Of a DNA stretch of 64,000 bases, positions 26,571 to 35,491 are shown piece after piece (within the stretch, counting starts at the first letter, position 1; the number at the start of each line of letters is the position of its first letter). The notes below the pieces were generated by a model, which saw nothing but the letters and a program-made list of their open reading frames with translations, made no database searches and was not told the origin of the DNA. The stretch covers positions 3,208,001 to 3,272,000 of the forward strand of contig NZ_LT629689.1 of the NCBI RefSeq assembly GCF_900102035.1, in the 5' to 3' direction. The position numbers were made by a program, and so were the translations under genes. The DNA is from Pseudomonas extremaustralis. GTDB lineage: Bacteria > Pseudomonadota > Gammaproteobacteria > Pseudomonadales > Pseudomonadaceae.

Positions 26571-29500
26571 ATGTTCGAAAAACTGTTGATCGCCAACCGT
26601 GGCGCCATCGCCTGCCGCATCCTGCGCACCTTGCGCGAGCTGCACGTCAAGGGCATCGCCGTATACGCCGAAGCCGATGCGGCCAGCCTGCATATCCAGC
26701 AAGCCGACGAGGCCTACAGCCTGGGTGAAGGCGCGGCGGCCGGCACTTACCTGGCGGTGGAAAAAATCCTCGCCACTGCCAAGGCCTGTGGTGCCAAGGC
26801 GATTCATCCGGGCTACGGGTTTCTGTCGGAAAACGCTGCCTTCGCCGAAGCCTGTGAGAACGCGGGCATTGCCTTTGTCGGGCCGACGCCGGAACAACTG
26901 CGGGTATTCGGCCTCAAGCACACCGCCCGTGCCCTGGCCAAGCAACATCGGATTCCCTTGCTGGAAGGCACCGAACTGCTCGACAGCCTTGACGCGGCAT
27001 TGCTGGCGGCGGACCAGGTGGGCTACCCGGTGATGCTCAAGAGCACCGCCGGCGGCGGCGGTATCGGCATGCGCGTGTGCCGCAGTGCCGCGCAGTTGAG
27101 CGAGTCCTTCGAGGCAGTCAAGCGCCTGGGGCAGAACAACTTCAGCGATGCCGGCGTGTTTATCGAGAAGTACATCGAGCACGCGCGTCACTTGGAAGTG
27201 CAGGTGTTCGGTGACGGTGACGGTGAAGTCATCGCCCTCGGCGTGCGCGACTGCTCGGTGCAGCGGCGCAACCAGAAAGTCCTCGAAGAAACCCCGGCAC
27301 CGAACCTGCCCGAAAGCATGGCCGATGCGTTGTGTGCGGCGGCCATTACCCTGGCCAAAGCGGTCAATTACCGCAGCGCCGGCACTGTGGAATTCATCTT
27401 CGACAGCGCCGACAGTCGCTTCTATTTCCTCGAAGTGAACACGCGCTTGCAGGTGGAACACGGCGTTACCGAACAAGTGTGGGGCGTGGACCTGGTGCGC
27501 TGGATGGTGCAACTGGCGGCCGGGGAAATGCCGCCGTTGAGCGAGTTGGATATAAAGCCCCAGGGCCACGCGATCCAGGCACGCCTGTATGCGGAAGACC
27601 CGGGCCGTGATTTCCAGCCGAGCCCGGGACTGTTGACCTGCGTGGAGTTTCCGCTGGCCGAGGGCCTGCGGATCGACACGTGGGTGGAAGCCGGGTGCGA
27701 AATCCCGCCGTACTTCGACCCGATGATCGCCAAGCTGATCACCTGGGCGCCCACCCGCGAACAGGCACGCCTGGACCTGCATCGGGCGTTGAGCGACAGC
27801 CAACTCTACGGTGTGGAAACCAACCGCGACTACCTGCGCCAGATCCTGCTCGCCGCGCCCTTCGCCAGTGGCCGGCCCTGGACGCGCTGCCTGGAAGACC
27901 TGGTCTACGTCGCCGACACATTCGAGGTGCTCAGCGCAGGCACGCAAACCAGTGTGCAGGACTATCCCGGCCGCCTGGGTTACTGGGCCGTGGGCGTACC
28001 GCCGTCGGGGCCGATGGACAGTCGCGCGCTGCGCCTGGGCAATCGTCTGCTGGGCAACGACGACGGCGCCGCCGCGTTGGAAATCACCATGAGCGGGCCA
28101 CTGCTGCGCTTCAATTGCGCCGCGGTCGTGGCCGTGACGGGCGCCGAAATTGCGTTGCGCTTGAACGATCAAGCGGTGCCGATGAACACCGCGCTGCTGA
28201 TCCCGGCGGGCGCCACCTTGAGCCTGGGCACTATCGCAGGCGCCGGTGCACGCAGTTACTTGTGCCTGCGCGGCGGACTGCAAGTGCCGGATTACCTGGG
28301 CAGCAAAAGCACCTTCACCCTCGGCCAGTTCGGCGGGCACGCCGGTCGCGCCTTGCGGGCGGGTGATGTGTTGCATCTGGCGCCGCTGACGGACGTCAGC
28401 GTCGGGCAGCAGTGCATCGCGCAACCGCTGGCGGCGCTGCGTACTCTGCGGGTGATCTACGGTCCCCATGGCGCGCCGGAATACTTCAAGCCCGAATACA
28501 TCGACACCTTCTTCGCCACCCAGTGGGAAGTGCATTTCAACTCCAGCCGCACCGGTGTTCGCTTGATCGGGCCCAAGCCTGTGTGGGCGCGCACGGACGG
28601 CGGCGAAGCGGGGCTGCACCCGTCGAATATCCACGACAATCCCTACGCCATCGGTGCGGTGGATTTCACCGGGGACATGCCGGTGATCCTCGGACCGGAC
28701 GGGCCGAGCCTGGGCGGGTTCGTGTGTCCGGTGACGGTGATCGAGGCGGATCTCTGGCAACTTGGGCAACTCAAGGCCGGCGATAAGCTGCGCTTTGAAC
28801 CGGTAGACCTCAGGACTGCCCGCGAACTTGCGTTGAAATGGGACCACCCGGGGACCGAGGTGATGCTATCGCGAGCAAGCCCGCTCCCACATTGGCCCGC
28901 GTCGCCGGTGGTGTTGGATATCGGCCAGGACGATACCCGCCTGGTTGCCCGATTGGCCGGCGATACGCACCTGCTGCTGGAAATCGGCGCCCCCGAACTG
29001 GACCTGGTGCTGCGCTTTCGCGGCCATGCCCTGATGCAATCCCTCCAAGCCCGCGCGCTGCATGGCGTGATCGACCTGACGCCCGGCATCCGCTCGCTGC
29101 AGATCCACTATCAACCCGAACAACTGCCCCTGGCCGATCTGCTGGCGCTGATCACCGCCGAGTGGAGCGCTGTGTGCGCCACGCCCAATCTGCAAGTGCC
29201 GTCGCGCATTGTGCACTTGCCGCTGTCCTGGGACGATCCGGCGTGCCAGTTGGCCATCGACAAATACATGACCACCGTGCGCAAAGACGCGCCCTGGTGC
29301 CCGAGCAACCTGGAGTTCATCCGCCGCATCAACGACCTGGCCAACCTGGATGAAGTGCGCCACACCGTGTTCGACGCCAGCTACCTGGTGATGGGCCTGG
29401 GCGACGTCTACCTCGGTGCGCCGGTGGCCACGCCGCTGGACCCGCGCCATCGCCTGGTGACCACCAAATACAACCCGGCCCGCACCTGGACCGCCGAAAA

Positions 29501-30149
29501 CTCGGTGGGTATCGGCGGCGCGTACCTGTGCGTGTATGGCATGGAAGGCCCCGGCGGCTATCAGTTCGTGGGGCGCACGTTGCAGATGTGGAACCGCTAT
29601 CGGGCCGTCGAAGCGTTCGATGGCAAGCCTTGGCTGTTGCGGTTTTTCGACCAGATCCGCTTCTACCCGGTGAGCAGCGAAGAGCTGGTGCGCATTCGCC
29701 GGGATTTCCCCCTGGGCCGCTTTGCGTTGAGCATCGAGGACAGCGTGTTGAACCTGGCGGATTACCAGGCCTTCCTGGCGCGGGAAGCTGCGGGTATCGA
29801 TGCGTTTCGGGCGCAGCAGCAGCATGCCTTCAACGCCGAACGCGAGCGCTGGATCGCCAGTGGCCAGGCGCATTTCGATAGTGAGGAAGCGGCCCCGCTG
29901 CTGGGCGATGACACGCCATTGCAGGCCAATGAATACAGCATCGACAGCCATATCGCGGGCAATCTGTGGCAGGTCCAGGTGACTACAGGCCAGCGTGTCG
30001 CGGCCGGCGATGTGCTGGTGATTCTGGAGTCGATGAAAATGGAGATTCCGGTGCTGGCGCCGTTCGCCGGCGTGGTGCGGGAGATTCCCGTGCAGCCGGG
30101 CAGCGGTATCGGCGCCGGGCAACGGGTCGCGGTGCTGGAACGGGACTGA
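26571..30149 (+). CDS. Biotin-dependent guanidine (urea-type) carboxylase
   Basis: A 1192-residue single-chain carboxylase. The biotin carboxylase part (residues 1-450) has MFEKLLIANRGAIACRIL, the glycine-rich ATP loop TAGGGGIGMRVC and ARHLEVQVFGDG. The carboxyltransferase part is built of a KipA-like domain (about 465-755) and a KipI-like domain (about 780-1000). A biotinyl domain at the end carries the biotin lysine in VILESMKMEIPVLAP. With a guanidine riboswitch and CgdAB ahead of it, guanidine rather than urea is the likely substrate. The usual allophanate hydrolase gene does not follow. A REP-like stretch is embedded in the coding sequence near 28866-28892. Confidence 0.9.
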   Translation: MFEKLLIANRGAIACRILRTLRELHVKGIAVYAEADAASLHIQQADEAYSLGEGAAAGTYLAVEKILATAKACGAKAIHPGYGFLSENAAFAEACENAGIAFVGPTPEQLRVFGLKHTARALAKQHRIPLLEGTELLDSLDAALLAADQVGYPVMLKSTAGGGGIGMRVCRSAAQLSESFEAVKRLGQNNFSDAGVFIEKYIEHARHLEVQVFGDGDGEVIALGVRDCSVQRRNQKVLEETPAPNLPESMADALCAAAITLAKAVNYRSAGTVEFIFDSADSRFYFLEVNTRLQVEHGVTEQVWGVDLVRWMVQLAAGEMPPLSELDIKPQGHAIQARLYAEDPGRDFQPSPGLLTCVEFPLAEGLRIDTWVEAGCEIPPYFDPMIAKLITWAPTREQARLDLHRALSDSQLYGVETNRDYLRQILLAAPFASGRPWTRCLEDLVYVADTFEVLSAGTQTSVQDYPGRLGYWAVGVPPSGPMDSRALRLGNRLLGNDDGAAALEITMSGPLLRFNCAAVVAVTGAEIALRLNDQAVPMNTALLIPAGATLSLGTIAGAGARSYLCLRGGLQVPDYLGSKSTFTLGQFGGHAGRALRAGDVLHLAPLTDVSVGQQCIAQPLAALRTLRVIYGPHGAPEYFKPEYIDTFFATQWEVHFNSSRTGVRLIGPKPVWARTDGGEAGLHPSNIHDNPYAIGAVDFTGDMPVILGPDGPSLGGFVCPVTVIEADLWQLGQLKAGDKLRFEPVDLRTARELALKWDHPGTEVMLSRASPLPHWPASPVVLDIGQDDTRLVARLAGDTHLLLEIGAPELDLVLRFRGHALMQSLQARALHGVIDLTPGIRSLQIHYQPEQLPLADLLALITAEWSAVCATPNLQVPSRIVHLPLSWDDPACQLAIDKYMTTVRKDAPWCPSNLEFIRRINDLANLDEVRHTVFDASYLVMGLGDVYLGAPVATPLDPRHRLVTTKYNPARTWTAENSVGIGGAYLCVYGMEGPGGYQFVGRTLQMWNRYRAVEAFDGKPWLLRFFDQIRFYPVSSEELVRIRRDFPLGRFALSIEDSVLNLADYQAFLAREAAGIDAFRAQQQHAFNAERERWIASGQAHFDSEEAAPLLGDDTPLQANEYSIDSHIAGNLWQVQVTTGQRVAAGDVLVILESMKMEIPVLAPFAGVVREIPVQPGSGIGAGQRVAVLERD
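28866..28892 (+). repeat. REP-like sequence inside the carboxylase coding region
   Basis: The stretch containing CTATCGCGAGCAAGCCCGCT and CCCACA matches the common Pseudomonas REP consensus in composition and order. It is translated in frame as LSRASPLPH, at the boundary between the KipA-like and KipI-like domains. REP elements normally lie between genes. Confidence 0.7.
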
Positions 30150-30196
30150 GCGGCGCTGTATCGTGCAGGGACTTCCGAGGCCCTGCCCGACCGCCC

Positions 30197-30403
30197 ATGA
30201 CCACACCGACCCTTTGCCCCGCCTGCGGTGCCCGCAACGACTGCACCCTGGCAGATCCTCGTACCGCCGATCAGGCCTGCTGGTGCTACAGCGTCACCAT
30301 CGACCCGGCGGTGCTCGAAGCCCTGCCCGACGAACTGCGCAACAAAGCCTGCCTGTGTCCGCGCTGCGCTCAGGTTGACGAGCAGCTTCGTCATGCGCGT
30401 TGA
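30197..30403 (+). CDS. Cysteine-rich CWC family protein
   Basis: A 68-residue protein with CPACGARNDC at the start, QACWCY in the middle and CLCPRCAQ near the end, which defines the CWC family. The cysteine pairs could bind zinc. Function is unknown; in Pseudomonas it is commonly encoded directly before an rsuA-type gene, as here, where it overlaps the next gene by 11 bases. The ATG at 30197 is the only start that gives the complete motif. Confidence 0.82.
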   Translation: MTTPTLCPACGARNDCTLADPRTADQACWCYSVTIDPAVLEALPDELRNKACLCPRCAQVDEQLRHAR

Positions 30404-31085
30404 TCGCTTCCTCAGCAACCTGCCGCGTTTCAATCGCCAGCAAGTGCGCCTGCTGCTAGTGGAGCGGCGGGTGAGCGTCGATGGCCTGGCGGTCAGCGAT
30501 CCGCGCCATGAGGTGCGCGAGTTCAGCCGCGTGTGCGTCGACGATGAAGTGCTGCAGGCGGGCAAGCCGGCGCGGTATTTCATGCTGCACAAACCCCAGG
30601 GCTGCGTGAGCGCCACGTCCGACCCGCAACACCCCACGGTGCTGGACTTGCTGGATGAACCGCACATCGACGAACTGCATATCGCCGGGCGGCTGGACTT
30701 CAACACCACCGGCCTGATGCTGATCACTAACGACGGCCAGTGGTCGCGCCGCCTGACACAACCGCAGACCAAGTTGCCCAAGGTGTATCTCGTCGACACG
30801 GAGCAGGATATCGGCCCCGAATACGCACCGACCTTTGCCGCCGGCCTGTACTTCGCCTTCGAGGACCTCACCACCCAACCCGCCGACCTGGAGCTGCTGG
30901 CGCCGCGCCGAGCGCGGTTGAGCATCGTCGAAGGGCGCTATCACCAGGTCAAACGCATGTTCGGGCACTTCAACAACAAGGTGATCGGCCTGCACCGCGA
31001 ACGAATGGGGCCGCTGGCGCTGGATGCGTCCCTTGCGCCCGGCCAGTACCGGGCGTTGACCGACGACGAGATCCGACAGGTCTGA
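30393..31085 (+). CDS. RsuA-type 16S rRNA pseudouridine synthase
   Basis: A 230-residue protein with an N-terminal S4-like RNA-binding domain (MRVDRFLSNLPRFNRQQVR) and a synthase domain. The catalytic Asp lies in GRLDFNTTGLMLITNDG near residues 93-109, with RLSIVEGRYHQVKRMF further on, as in RsuA. RsuA modifies U516 of 16S rRNA in E. coli; paralogues with the same domains act on other sites, so the target is inferred. The start overlaps the CWC gene. Confidence 0.88.
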   Translation: MRVDRFLSNLPRFNRQQVRLLLVERRVSVDGLAVSDPRHEVREFSRVCVDDEVLQAGKPARYFMLHKPQGCVSATSDPQHPTVLDLLDEPHIDELHIAGRLDFNTTGLMLITNDGQWSRRLTQPQTKLPKVYLVDTEQDIGPEYAPTFAAGLYFAFEDLTTQPADLELLAPRRARLSIVEGRYHQVKRMFGHFNNKVIGLHRERMGPLALDASLAPGQYRALTDDEIRQV

Positions 31086-31390
31086 CGACCGTTCGGCCGG
31101 TGAAGGCCAAAACCCATTTCGGTGACTTGCGACATCCCCGGTCTGCTGCTTGAATCAAACCGTCAGCCACAGAGTGACTGGCGAGTCGCCTACAACCTCC
31201 AAGAAACACTTTGCCCCGCCCGCGCTTGATCCACGGGCCTCTCCAGGCAAACAGCCCGCCATAACAACACCCGTCGGCCAGCCGTCATCGGATCGACATG
31301 GGCCCTCCTCTTCCAGGCGTATGCCTACCTGTCACAAAGCTCGTGCAGAGTGATCTGCGCGCCCTACCCGCTTGCCAGGAGTCTTACGAC
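31086..31390. other. Intergenic region ahead of phaG
   Basis: These 305 bases hold no supported gene. The phaG promoter should lie here; no clear sigma-54 or AlgU-type element was recognised. CAGGAG precedes the phaG start. Confidence 0.4.
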
Positions 31391-32275
31391 ATGAGGCCAG
31401 AAATCGCTGTGTTGGATATACAGGGTCAGTATCGGGTTTACACGGAGTTCTATCGCGCGGACGCTGCGGAAAAGACCATCATCCTGGTCAACGGCTCCAT
31501 GGCCACCACGGCGTCCTTCGCCCAAACCGTGAAAAGCCTGTACCCGCAATTCAATGTGGTGTTGTACGACCAGCCCTACGCTGGTCGTTCCAAAATCCAT
31601 AACCGCCATGAGCAGATGCTGACGAAGGAAGTCGAAGGCCAGATCCTGCTGGAACTCATCGACCACTTCGCCGCCGAACACGTGCTGTCCTTCTCCTGGG
31701 GCGGCGCCGCGGCCCTGATCGCCCTTGCCCACCGTCCCCGCCGCGTGGAAAAGGCAGTCATCAGCTCGTTCTCCCCGGTGATCAACGCCCCCATGCGCGA
31801 CTACCTCGAACGTGGCGTCGACTATCTGGGCAATCTCGACCGTCACGGCGTCGGCCACTTGGTCAACAGCACCATCGGCAAACACTTGCCGTCACTGTTC
31901 AAGCGCTTCAACTACAAGCACGTGAGCAGCCTGGCCGAGCACGAATACGGGCAGATGCACTTTCACATCAGCCAAGTGCTGCACAGCGACCGGCTGTGCT
32001 ACCTCAAGGCGGCGCGGCAGATCGACGTGCCGGTGTTGTTCCTGAACGGTGAATGGGACGAATACACCAGCGCCGAGGATGCCCAGTTGTTCGGCCAATA
32101 CGTGGCGAACAGCAGCTTCAGCACCCTCCAGGCCACCGGGCATTTTCTGGACATGGAGCACAAGGCCGCCTGCCGGGACAGTCGCGAAGCGGTGGTGAGC
32201 TTTCTGAAACCGGCGCGCCAGGCCAGTCGATTGCGTTATCACCAGGGCCAAACCCAACATGCCTTCGCAATCTGA
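31391..32275 (+). CDS. phaG: PhaG, (R)-3-hydroxyacyl-ACP transacylase/thioesterase-type enzyme
   Basis: A 294-residue alpha/beta hydrolase-fold protein that closely resembles PhaG of P. putida in length and throughout its sequence (MRPEIAVLDIQGQYRVYTEF at the start). The nucleophile elbow reads SFSWGGAAAL, and the catalytic His lies in ATGHFLDMEH. PhaG diverts 3-hydroxyacyl groups from fatty acid synthesis to medium-chain polyhydroxyalkanoate. It is related to RhlA of rhamnolipid synthesis, but no rhlB follows. The ATG at 31391 follows CAGGAG. Confidence 0.93.
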   Translation: MRPEIAVLDIQGQYRVYTEFYRADAAEKTIILVNGSMATTASFAQTVKSLYPQFNVVLYDQPYAGRSKIHNRHEQMLTKEVEGQILLELIDHFAAEHVLSFSWGGAAALIALAHRPRRVEKAVISSFSPVINAPMRDYLERGVDYLGNLDRHGVGHLVNSTIGKHLPSLFKRFNYKHVSSLAEHEYGQMHFHISQVLHSDRLCYLKAARQIDVPVLFLNGEWDEYTSAEDAQLFGQYVANSSFSTLQATGHFLDMEHKAACRDSREAVVSFLKPARQASRLRYHQGQTQHAFAI

Positions 32276-32282
32276 AATCCAA

Positions 32283-32393
32283 CCCTCTGTAGGAGCGAGC
32301 TTGCTCGCGAAGATCGCCAACGATAACGCGCATTCATGGGTTGAACGCGGTGTCCTGGAATTTTTCGCAAACAAGCCCACCCCTACAGAGGGT
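32283..32393. repeat. REP/BIME inverted pair
   Basis: The left arm reads CCCTCTGTAGGAGCGAGC followed by TTGCTCGCGAA. The right arm, TTCGCAAACAAGCCCACCC then CTACAGAGGG, is its imperfect reverse complement. This is a typical Pseudomonas REP pair, sitting between phaG and the tRNA gene. Confidence 0.85.
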
Positions 32394-32489
32394 CCGTCCG
32401 CCGCCTGGGCAAACACCTGCAACCCGCACAATTTTCAAAGAAAAACTTCAAATCCCGGCGCACATCTGGTACAAAGTCAGCCGCTCTGA

Positions 32490-32563
32490 GCGGGTGTCGT
32501 ATAATGGCATTACTCCAGCTTCCCAAGCTGATAACGAGGGTTCGATTCCCTTCACCCGCTCCA
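32490..32563 (+). tRNA. tRNA-Gly (anticodon CCC)
   Basis: The acceptor stem GCGGGTG (32490-32496) pairs with CACCCGC (32553-32559), followed by a T discriminator and an encoded CCA. The anticodon arm has the loop TTCCCAA, giving anticodon CCC. The T arm carries GGTTCGATTCC. All cloverleaf arms are present in 74 bases. AT-rich accessory sequence begins soon downstream. Confidence 0.97.
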
Positions 32564-32625
32564 CTTCCGACCGTTGGTGCGTATGGGCCTCGCCGAATGG
32601 CTTCGAAGCCAGTCCATCATTGACG

Positions 32626-32793
32626 GTGGCCATTTTTGTACCAACAGAAGAAGAAACCGAAGCTGATCGCCAAGCAACAATTGACGGCAATGCATCCAAG
32701 CTGGGTGTCACCCTGGCTATCGTTGGAACCCTTGTTTGGGTAGACGGAGACCTCATTGGCGGCCTTCCGCAAAGTGTCGTCATACGTCTTTGA
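32626..32793 (+). pseudogene. Possible C-terminal remnant of a small membrane protein
   Basis: This frame downstream of the tRNA encodes about 55 residues with an acidic start (FVPTEEETEADRQATIDGNA) and one hydrophobic segment (LGVTLAIVGTLVWV). It has no ribosome-binding site or convincing start, and its last 14 bases overlap the end of the LysR gene on the other strand. It looks like the tail of a gene cut by insertion or deletion at this junction, but could be chance. Confidence 0.25.
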
Positions 32794-33649
32794 ACTCTTC
32801 TTTTAGCAGCTCTGCAAACTTATCTTTTGCACGATGAAACTCAACATGCTTATTCCATATAAAATAATTTTGCACGGGGAGCAAGTCGCTAAGTACGTGC
32901 CCACAGATACCTCCGATCAGTCTAAACTGCTCAAAGACCCCCCTAGGAACTAACGACACTCCCGCCCCCGAACTCACGCAACCGAGAATAGTGCCATAAC
33001 TTGCGATACTAGTTATGAAACTCGACACATTATGAAGATCCAACCAATTTACCAATGATTTCCTGTAAGGGCATCCTTCAGGCCACATGAAAATATCTAC
33101 GCCCCTAAGATCTTCTGGCTCACGTATAGTTCCCGCAGCTGGAGAGGCTATCAGTACTAATTCCTCCTTGTAAATCTCAGCACTTTCAATATCTGCATGT
33201 TCAATTCCGACAGCAACAACTGCCCCATCTAGATTATGATCAACGACATCGCTTAATAACTGTGACCAATCTCCAGTACTAAACTGCATTTGCACAGATG
33301 GATAAAGACAATGATACTTTGACAGCAGCCTGGGCAACCTACCTATAGCCGAAGACTCTATGGCGCCGATTTTTAAGTTCCCCGATGGTGCCGCTGTAGG
33401 ATCGAGAGCTCTTTGGGACTCCTGACATAAAGACAAGATCTTGTTAGCGTAACTGAGAAACAACCTCCCAGAAGGACTGATGATTAGCCCCCTCCCCTTT
33501 CTTATAAATAACGAGACGCCTAACTCATTTTCTAATATTTTGATTCTGTTCGTTATATTTGACGGAACACAATGCAACAGTTCAGAAGCGCGGACAATAC
33601 TACCTTGATCAGCAACTGCTTTGAACATAGCCAGCTGAGAGAGCTCCAT
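32780..33649 (-). CDS. LysR-family transcriptional regulator
   Basis: A 289-residue regulator from the ATG at 33649; a GTG at 33661 would add four residues. The winged helix-turn-helix covers residues 1-60 (MFKAVADQGSIVRASELLH, then VPSNITNRIKILENELGV). The effector-binding domain is complete. Codon use is visibly AT-richer than in the surrounding core genes, suggesting a different origin. It is divergent from the broken heme-oxygenase-like gene and the TauE-type exporter, which it may control. Confidence 0.85.
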   Translation of the reverse strand: MELSQLAMFKAVADQGSIVRASELLHCVPSNITNRIKILENELGVSLFIRKGRGLIISPSGRLFLSYANKILSLCQESQRALDPTAAPSGNLKIGAIESSAIGRLPRLLSKYHCLYPSVQMQFSTGDWSQLLSDVVDHNLDGAVVAVGIEHADIESAEIYKEELVLIASPAAGTIREPEDLRGVDIFMWPEGCPYRKSLVNWLDLHNVSSFITSIASYGTILGCVSSGAGVSLVPRGVFEQFRLIGGICGHVLSDLLPVQNYFIWNKHVEFHRAKDKFAELLKEEFKDV

Positions 33650-33793
33650 GTCATTGCTCACTAAAAATGAATAATGAACTCACTATAAGTCACTTGTCAC
33701 AAGCGATCAAGTCGTTTACTTTTCAGATTCTGATTTCATACAGAAGTTAAATCATAAATAACTCGATCGGCCTGCAAGGAGAGAGACACTTCA

Positions 33794-34356
33794 TGAGTTC
33801 AGCATCGCCACAAATTCGTTTTGGAACCGGTATCAGCGCAAGTCCTGAAAACAGCAGAGACCCAAGATGCTTTGCTTGAAGTACTTCGCCATCCAATCAC
33901 GCAAGACGCTCAGTTTTATACTGAAAGTGCTTTCAGGGCCTTCCTTAAAAAACAAACTGTAGGCTCTGCTGTTCTAAAATTTTTCAATGGATGGAATGAA
34001 ACGCATAAAACAACCAGCTTGGTCTCAGCCAAAATTATTATGTGCCTCTCAGCGGACACTATATCGGTACCGGCTGAACAACGTATGGCGCATATGCACG
34101 AGGTGGCTAAAGATGATTTTGGGCTTGAGCACCCAGGGCATGATGGTATGTATAGTTATATGACCACAGCCTTTGCCGCGACTGATTGGCTTGGGGGCCA
34201 ATACAAAGTGCAAGAATGCAATGAGTTTTCTGATTATTTATACAATACCGGCGTAGTACAAACTTCAATCCGGGACGATCGAAGGGCATTATGCTTAATT
34301 ACAATGAACGAGTAGGAATGGCTTTTGCAGCGATGCACCGAGTGCTGAGCTCATAA
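33794..34356 (+). pseudogene. Heme-oxygenase-like (possible diiron oxidase) protein, frameshifted
   Basis: The natural start is the ATG at 33794 behind AAGGAGAG, but this frame stops after 28 codons. A one-base shift near 33838-33842 leads into a 164-codon frame containing FLKKQTVGSAVLKFFNGW and HMHEVAKDDFGLEHPGHDG, which resembles the helical core of heme-oxygenase-like proteins and their E/H/D metal ligands. Near 34265-34300 the sense moves again: another frame reads TIEGHYA, then a third gives NERVGMAFAAMHRVLSS and the stop at 34354-34356. At least two frameshifts make this a pseudogene. The family assignment is from motif pattern only. Confidence 0.55.
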
Positions 34357-34424
34357 AAGAAAAGTTCAACGCCACTTAGAGTATTTGATACGAAAACCAT
34401 ACAGGCTTTACCTGCACAGGATTT

Positions 34425-34500
34425 CGCTCTACTCACTTTAAAATATGCCGACTAGCTTACGTAGCCGCGTTGTAAGCTAATCGGCATATCGAGTAGAGCG
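34425..34500. repeat. Long interrupted palindrome upstream of the TauE-type gene
   Basis: Three nested stems pair in register: CGCTCTACTC with GAGTAGAGCG, ATATGCCGA with TCGGCATAT, and TAGCTTAC with GTAAGCTA, around an 11-base loop. One side has an 8-base bulge. This gives 27 paired positions. No T run follows, so it is not a standard terminator; it may be a small mobile element, a recombination site or a regulatory structure. Confidence 0.85.
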
Positions 34501-34567
34501 TAGAATTCAAGCTAAAAGGAGATCATGGTTTTTCGCCGGGCATTCAAGTTACGAAAGGATCCTCTAT

Positions 34568-35350
34568 ATGAGTTTTGACCAAGCTTTAATGGTTCTGGGC
34601 TTTTTCGCCTTTTGCGGCGGTTTGATAGACGCTGCGGTAGGAGGTGGCGGGCTTGTACAAATCCCAGCACTTTTACATGCCCTACCTCAGCAATCCCTTG
34701 CCACCGTTTTTGGCACTAACAAATTAGCTGTTCTGGCTGGAAACCTATCCTCAATATTTAGATATTTAAAAAGAATAAAAATCGTATGGAGGCTGATGCT
34801 CCCCACCATGCTTTCCGCATTTTTATTTGCATTTCTTGGCGCCGCCTCAGTCTCTATTGTGCCAAAAAAACTGATGGAACTTGTTGTCTTTTTTATCCTT
34901 GTAGCAATGGCTATTTATACTTTTACAGAAAAAAATCTGGGCCTGTTCAGCCACAACATACACTACGGAAAAAAGGAAATTATATTAGGCGTTTTTTTTG
35001 GCGGTCTCATTGGTTTTTATGATGGTGTTTTTGGACCAGGTAGTGGAAGCCTTCTGCTTTTTGTTTTTGTTAAATTTTTTGGCTTCGATTTTTTAAACGC
35101 ATCAGCATCTGCAAAGCTGGTCAACTTGGGAACATTTAGTGCAGCCCTTATATTTTTTGTTCCATCTGGTAATGTCTTATGGACAGTAGGTGGCGTGGTG
35201 GCAATTTGTAATATCGCAGGCTCGCTCACTGGAGTTTTTTTAGCACTACGTTATGGAAGCGGATTCATTAGGATATTTTTCTTAGTTCTGCTTTTATTCT
35301 TAATAGGGAGAATGGGGCTAACCATATTTAACAACCACCTTATTAATTAA
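34568..35350 (+). CDS. TauE/SafE family membrane exporter
   Basis: A 260-residue membrane protein with seven to eight hydrophobic segments and the family repeats GGLIDAAVGGGGLVQIPALL near residues 18-37 and FFGGLIGFYDGVFGPGSGSL near residues 144-163. Relatives are implicated in export of sulfite, sulfoacetate or other organic anions. Codon use is strongly AT-rich. The start ATG at 34568 follows GGATCC and a somewhat weak ribosome-binding site. The substrate is unknown. Confidence 0.88.
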   Translation: MSFDQALMVLGFFAFCGGLIDAAVGGGGLVQIPALLHALPQQSLATVFGTNKLAVLAGNLSSIFRYLKRIKIVWRLMLPTMLSAFLFAFLGAASVSIVPKKLMELVVFFILVAMAIYTFTEKNLGLFSHNIHYGKKEIILGVFFGGLIGFYDGVFGPGSGSLLLFVFVKFFGFDFLNASASAKLVNLGTFSAALIFFVPSGNVLWTVGGVVAICNIAGSLTGVFLALRYGSGFIRIFFLVLLLFLIGRMGLTIFNNHLIN

Positions 35351-35491
35351 AAAAACCATAGTTCTTACTAACGAAAATTAAAGTTGACGTCAATCACATA
35401 CGCACATTAGGCAATCGTTGAGTTTTTTATCACACTCACAGAACGGCTCAAGCTATGGGGTACCGGTTGTACTGGATTTACCCGATGCTGA

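Noticed and set aside
26400..28847. 815-codon minus-strand frame opposite the guanidine carboxylase
   Set aside because: Antisense shadow caused by codon bias; the carboxylase domains on the plus strand account for this DNA.
26571..30149. Ordinary urea carboxylase
   Set aside because: The guanidine-I riboswitch and the CgdAB-like pair make guanidine the better substrate call, though sequence alone cannot exclude urea.
31391..32275. Rhamnolipid gene rhlA
   Set aside because: The sequence is closer to PhaG in start, length and internal segments, and no rhlB or quorum-sensing genes follow.
32448..32783. Minus-strand frame over the tRNA-Gly, encoding a KGIEPS-type sequence
   Set aside because: This is the well-known spurious protein produced by reading through a tRNA gene backwards; the tRNA explains the conservation.
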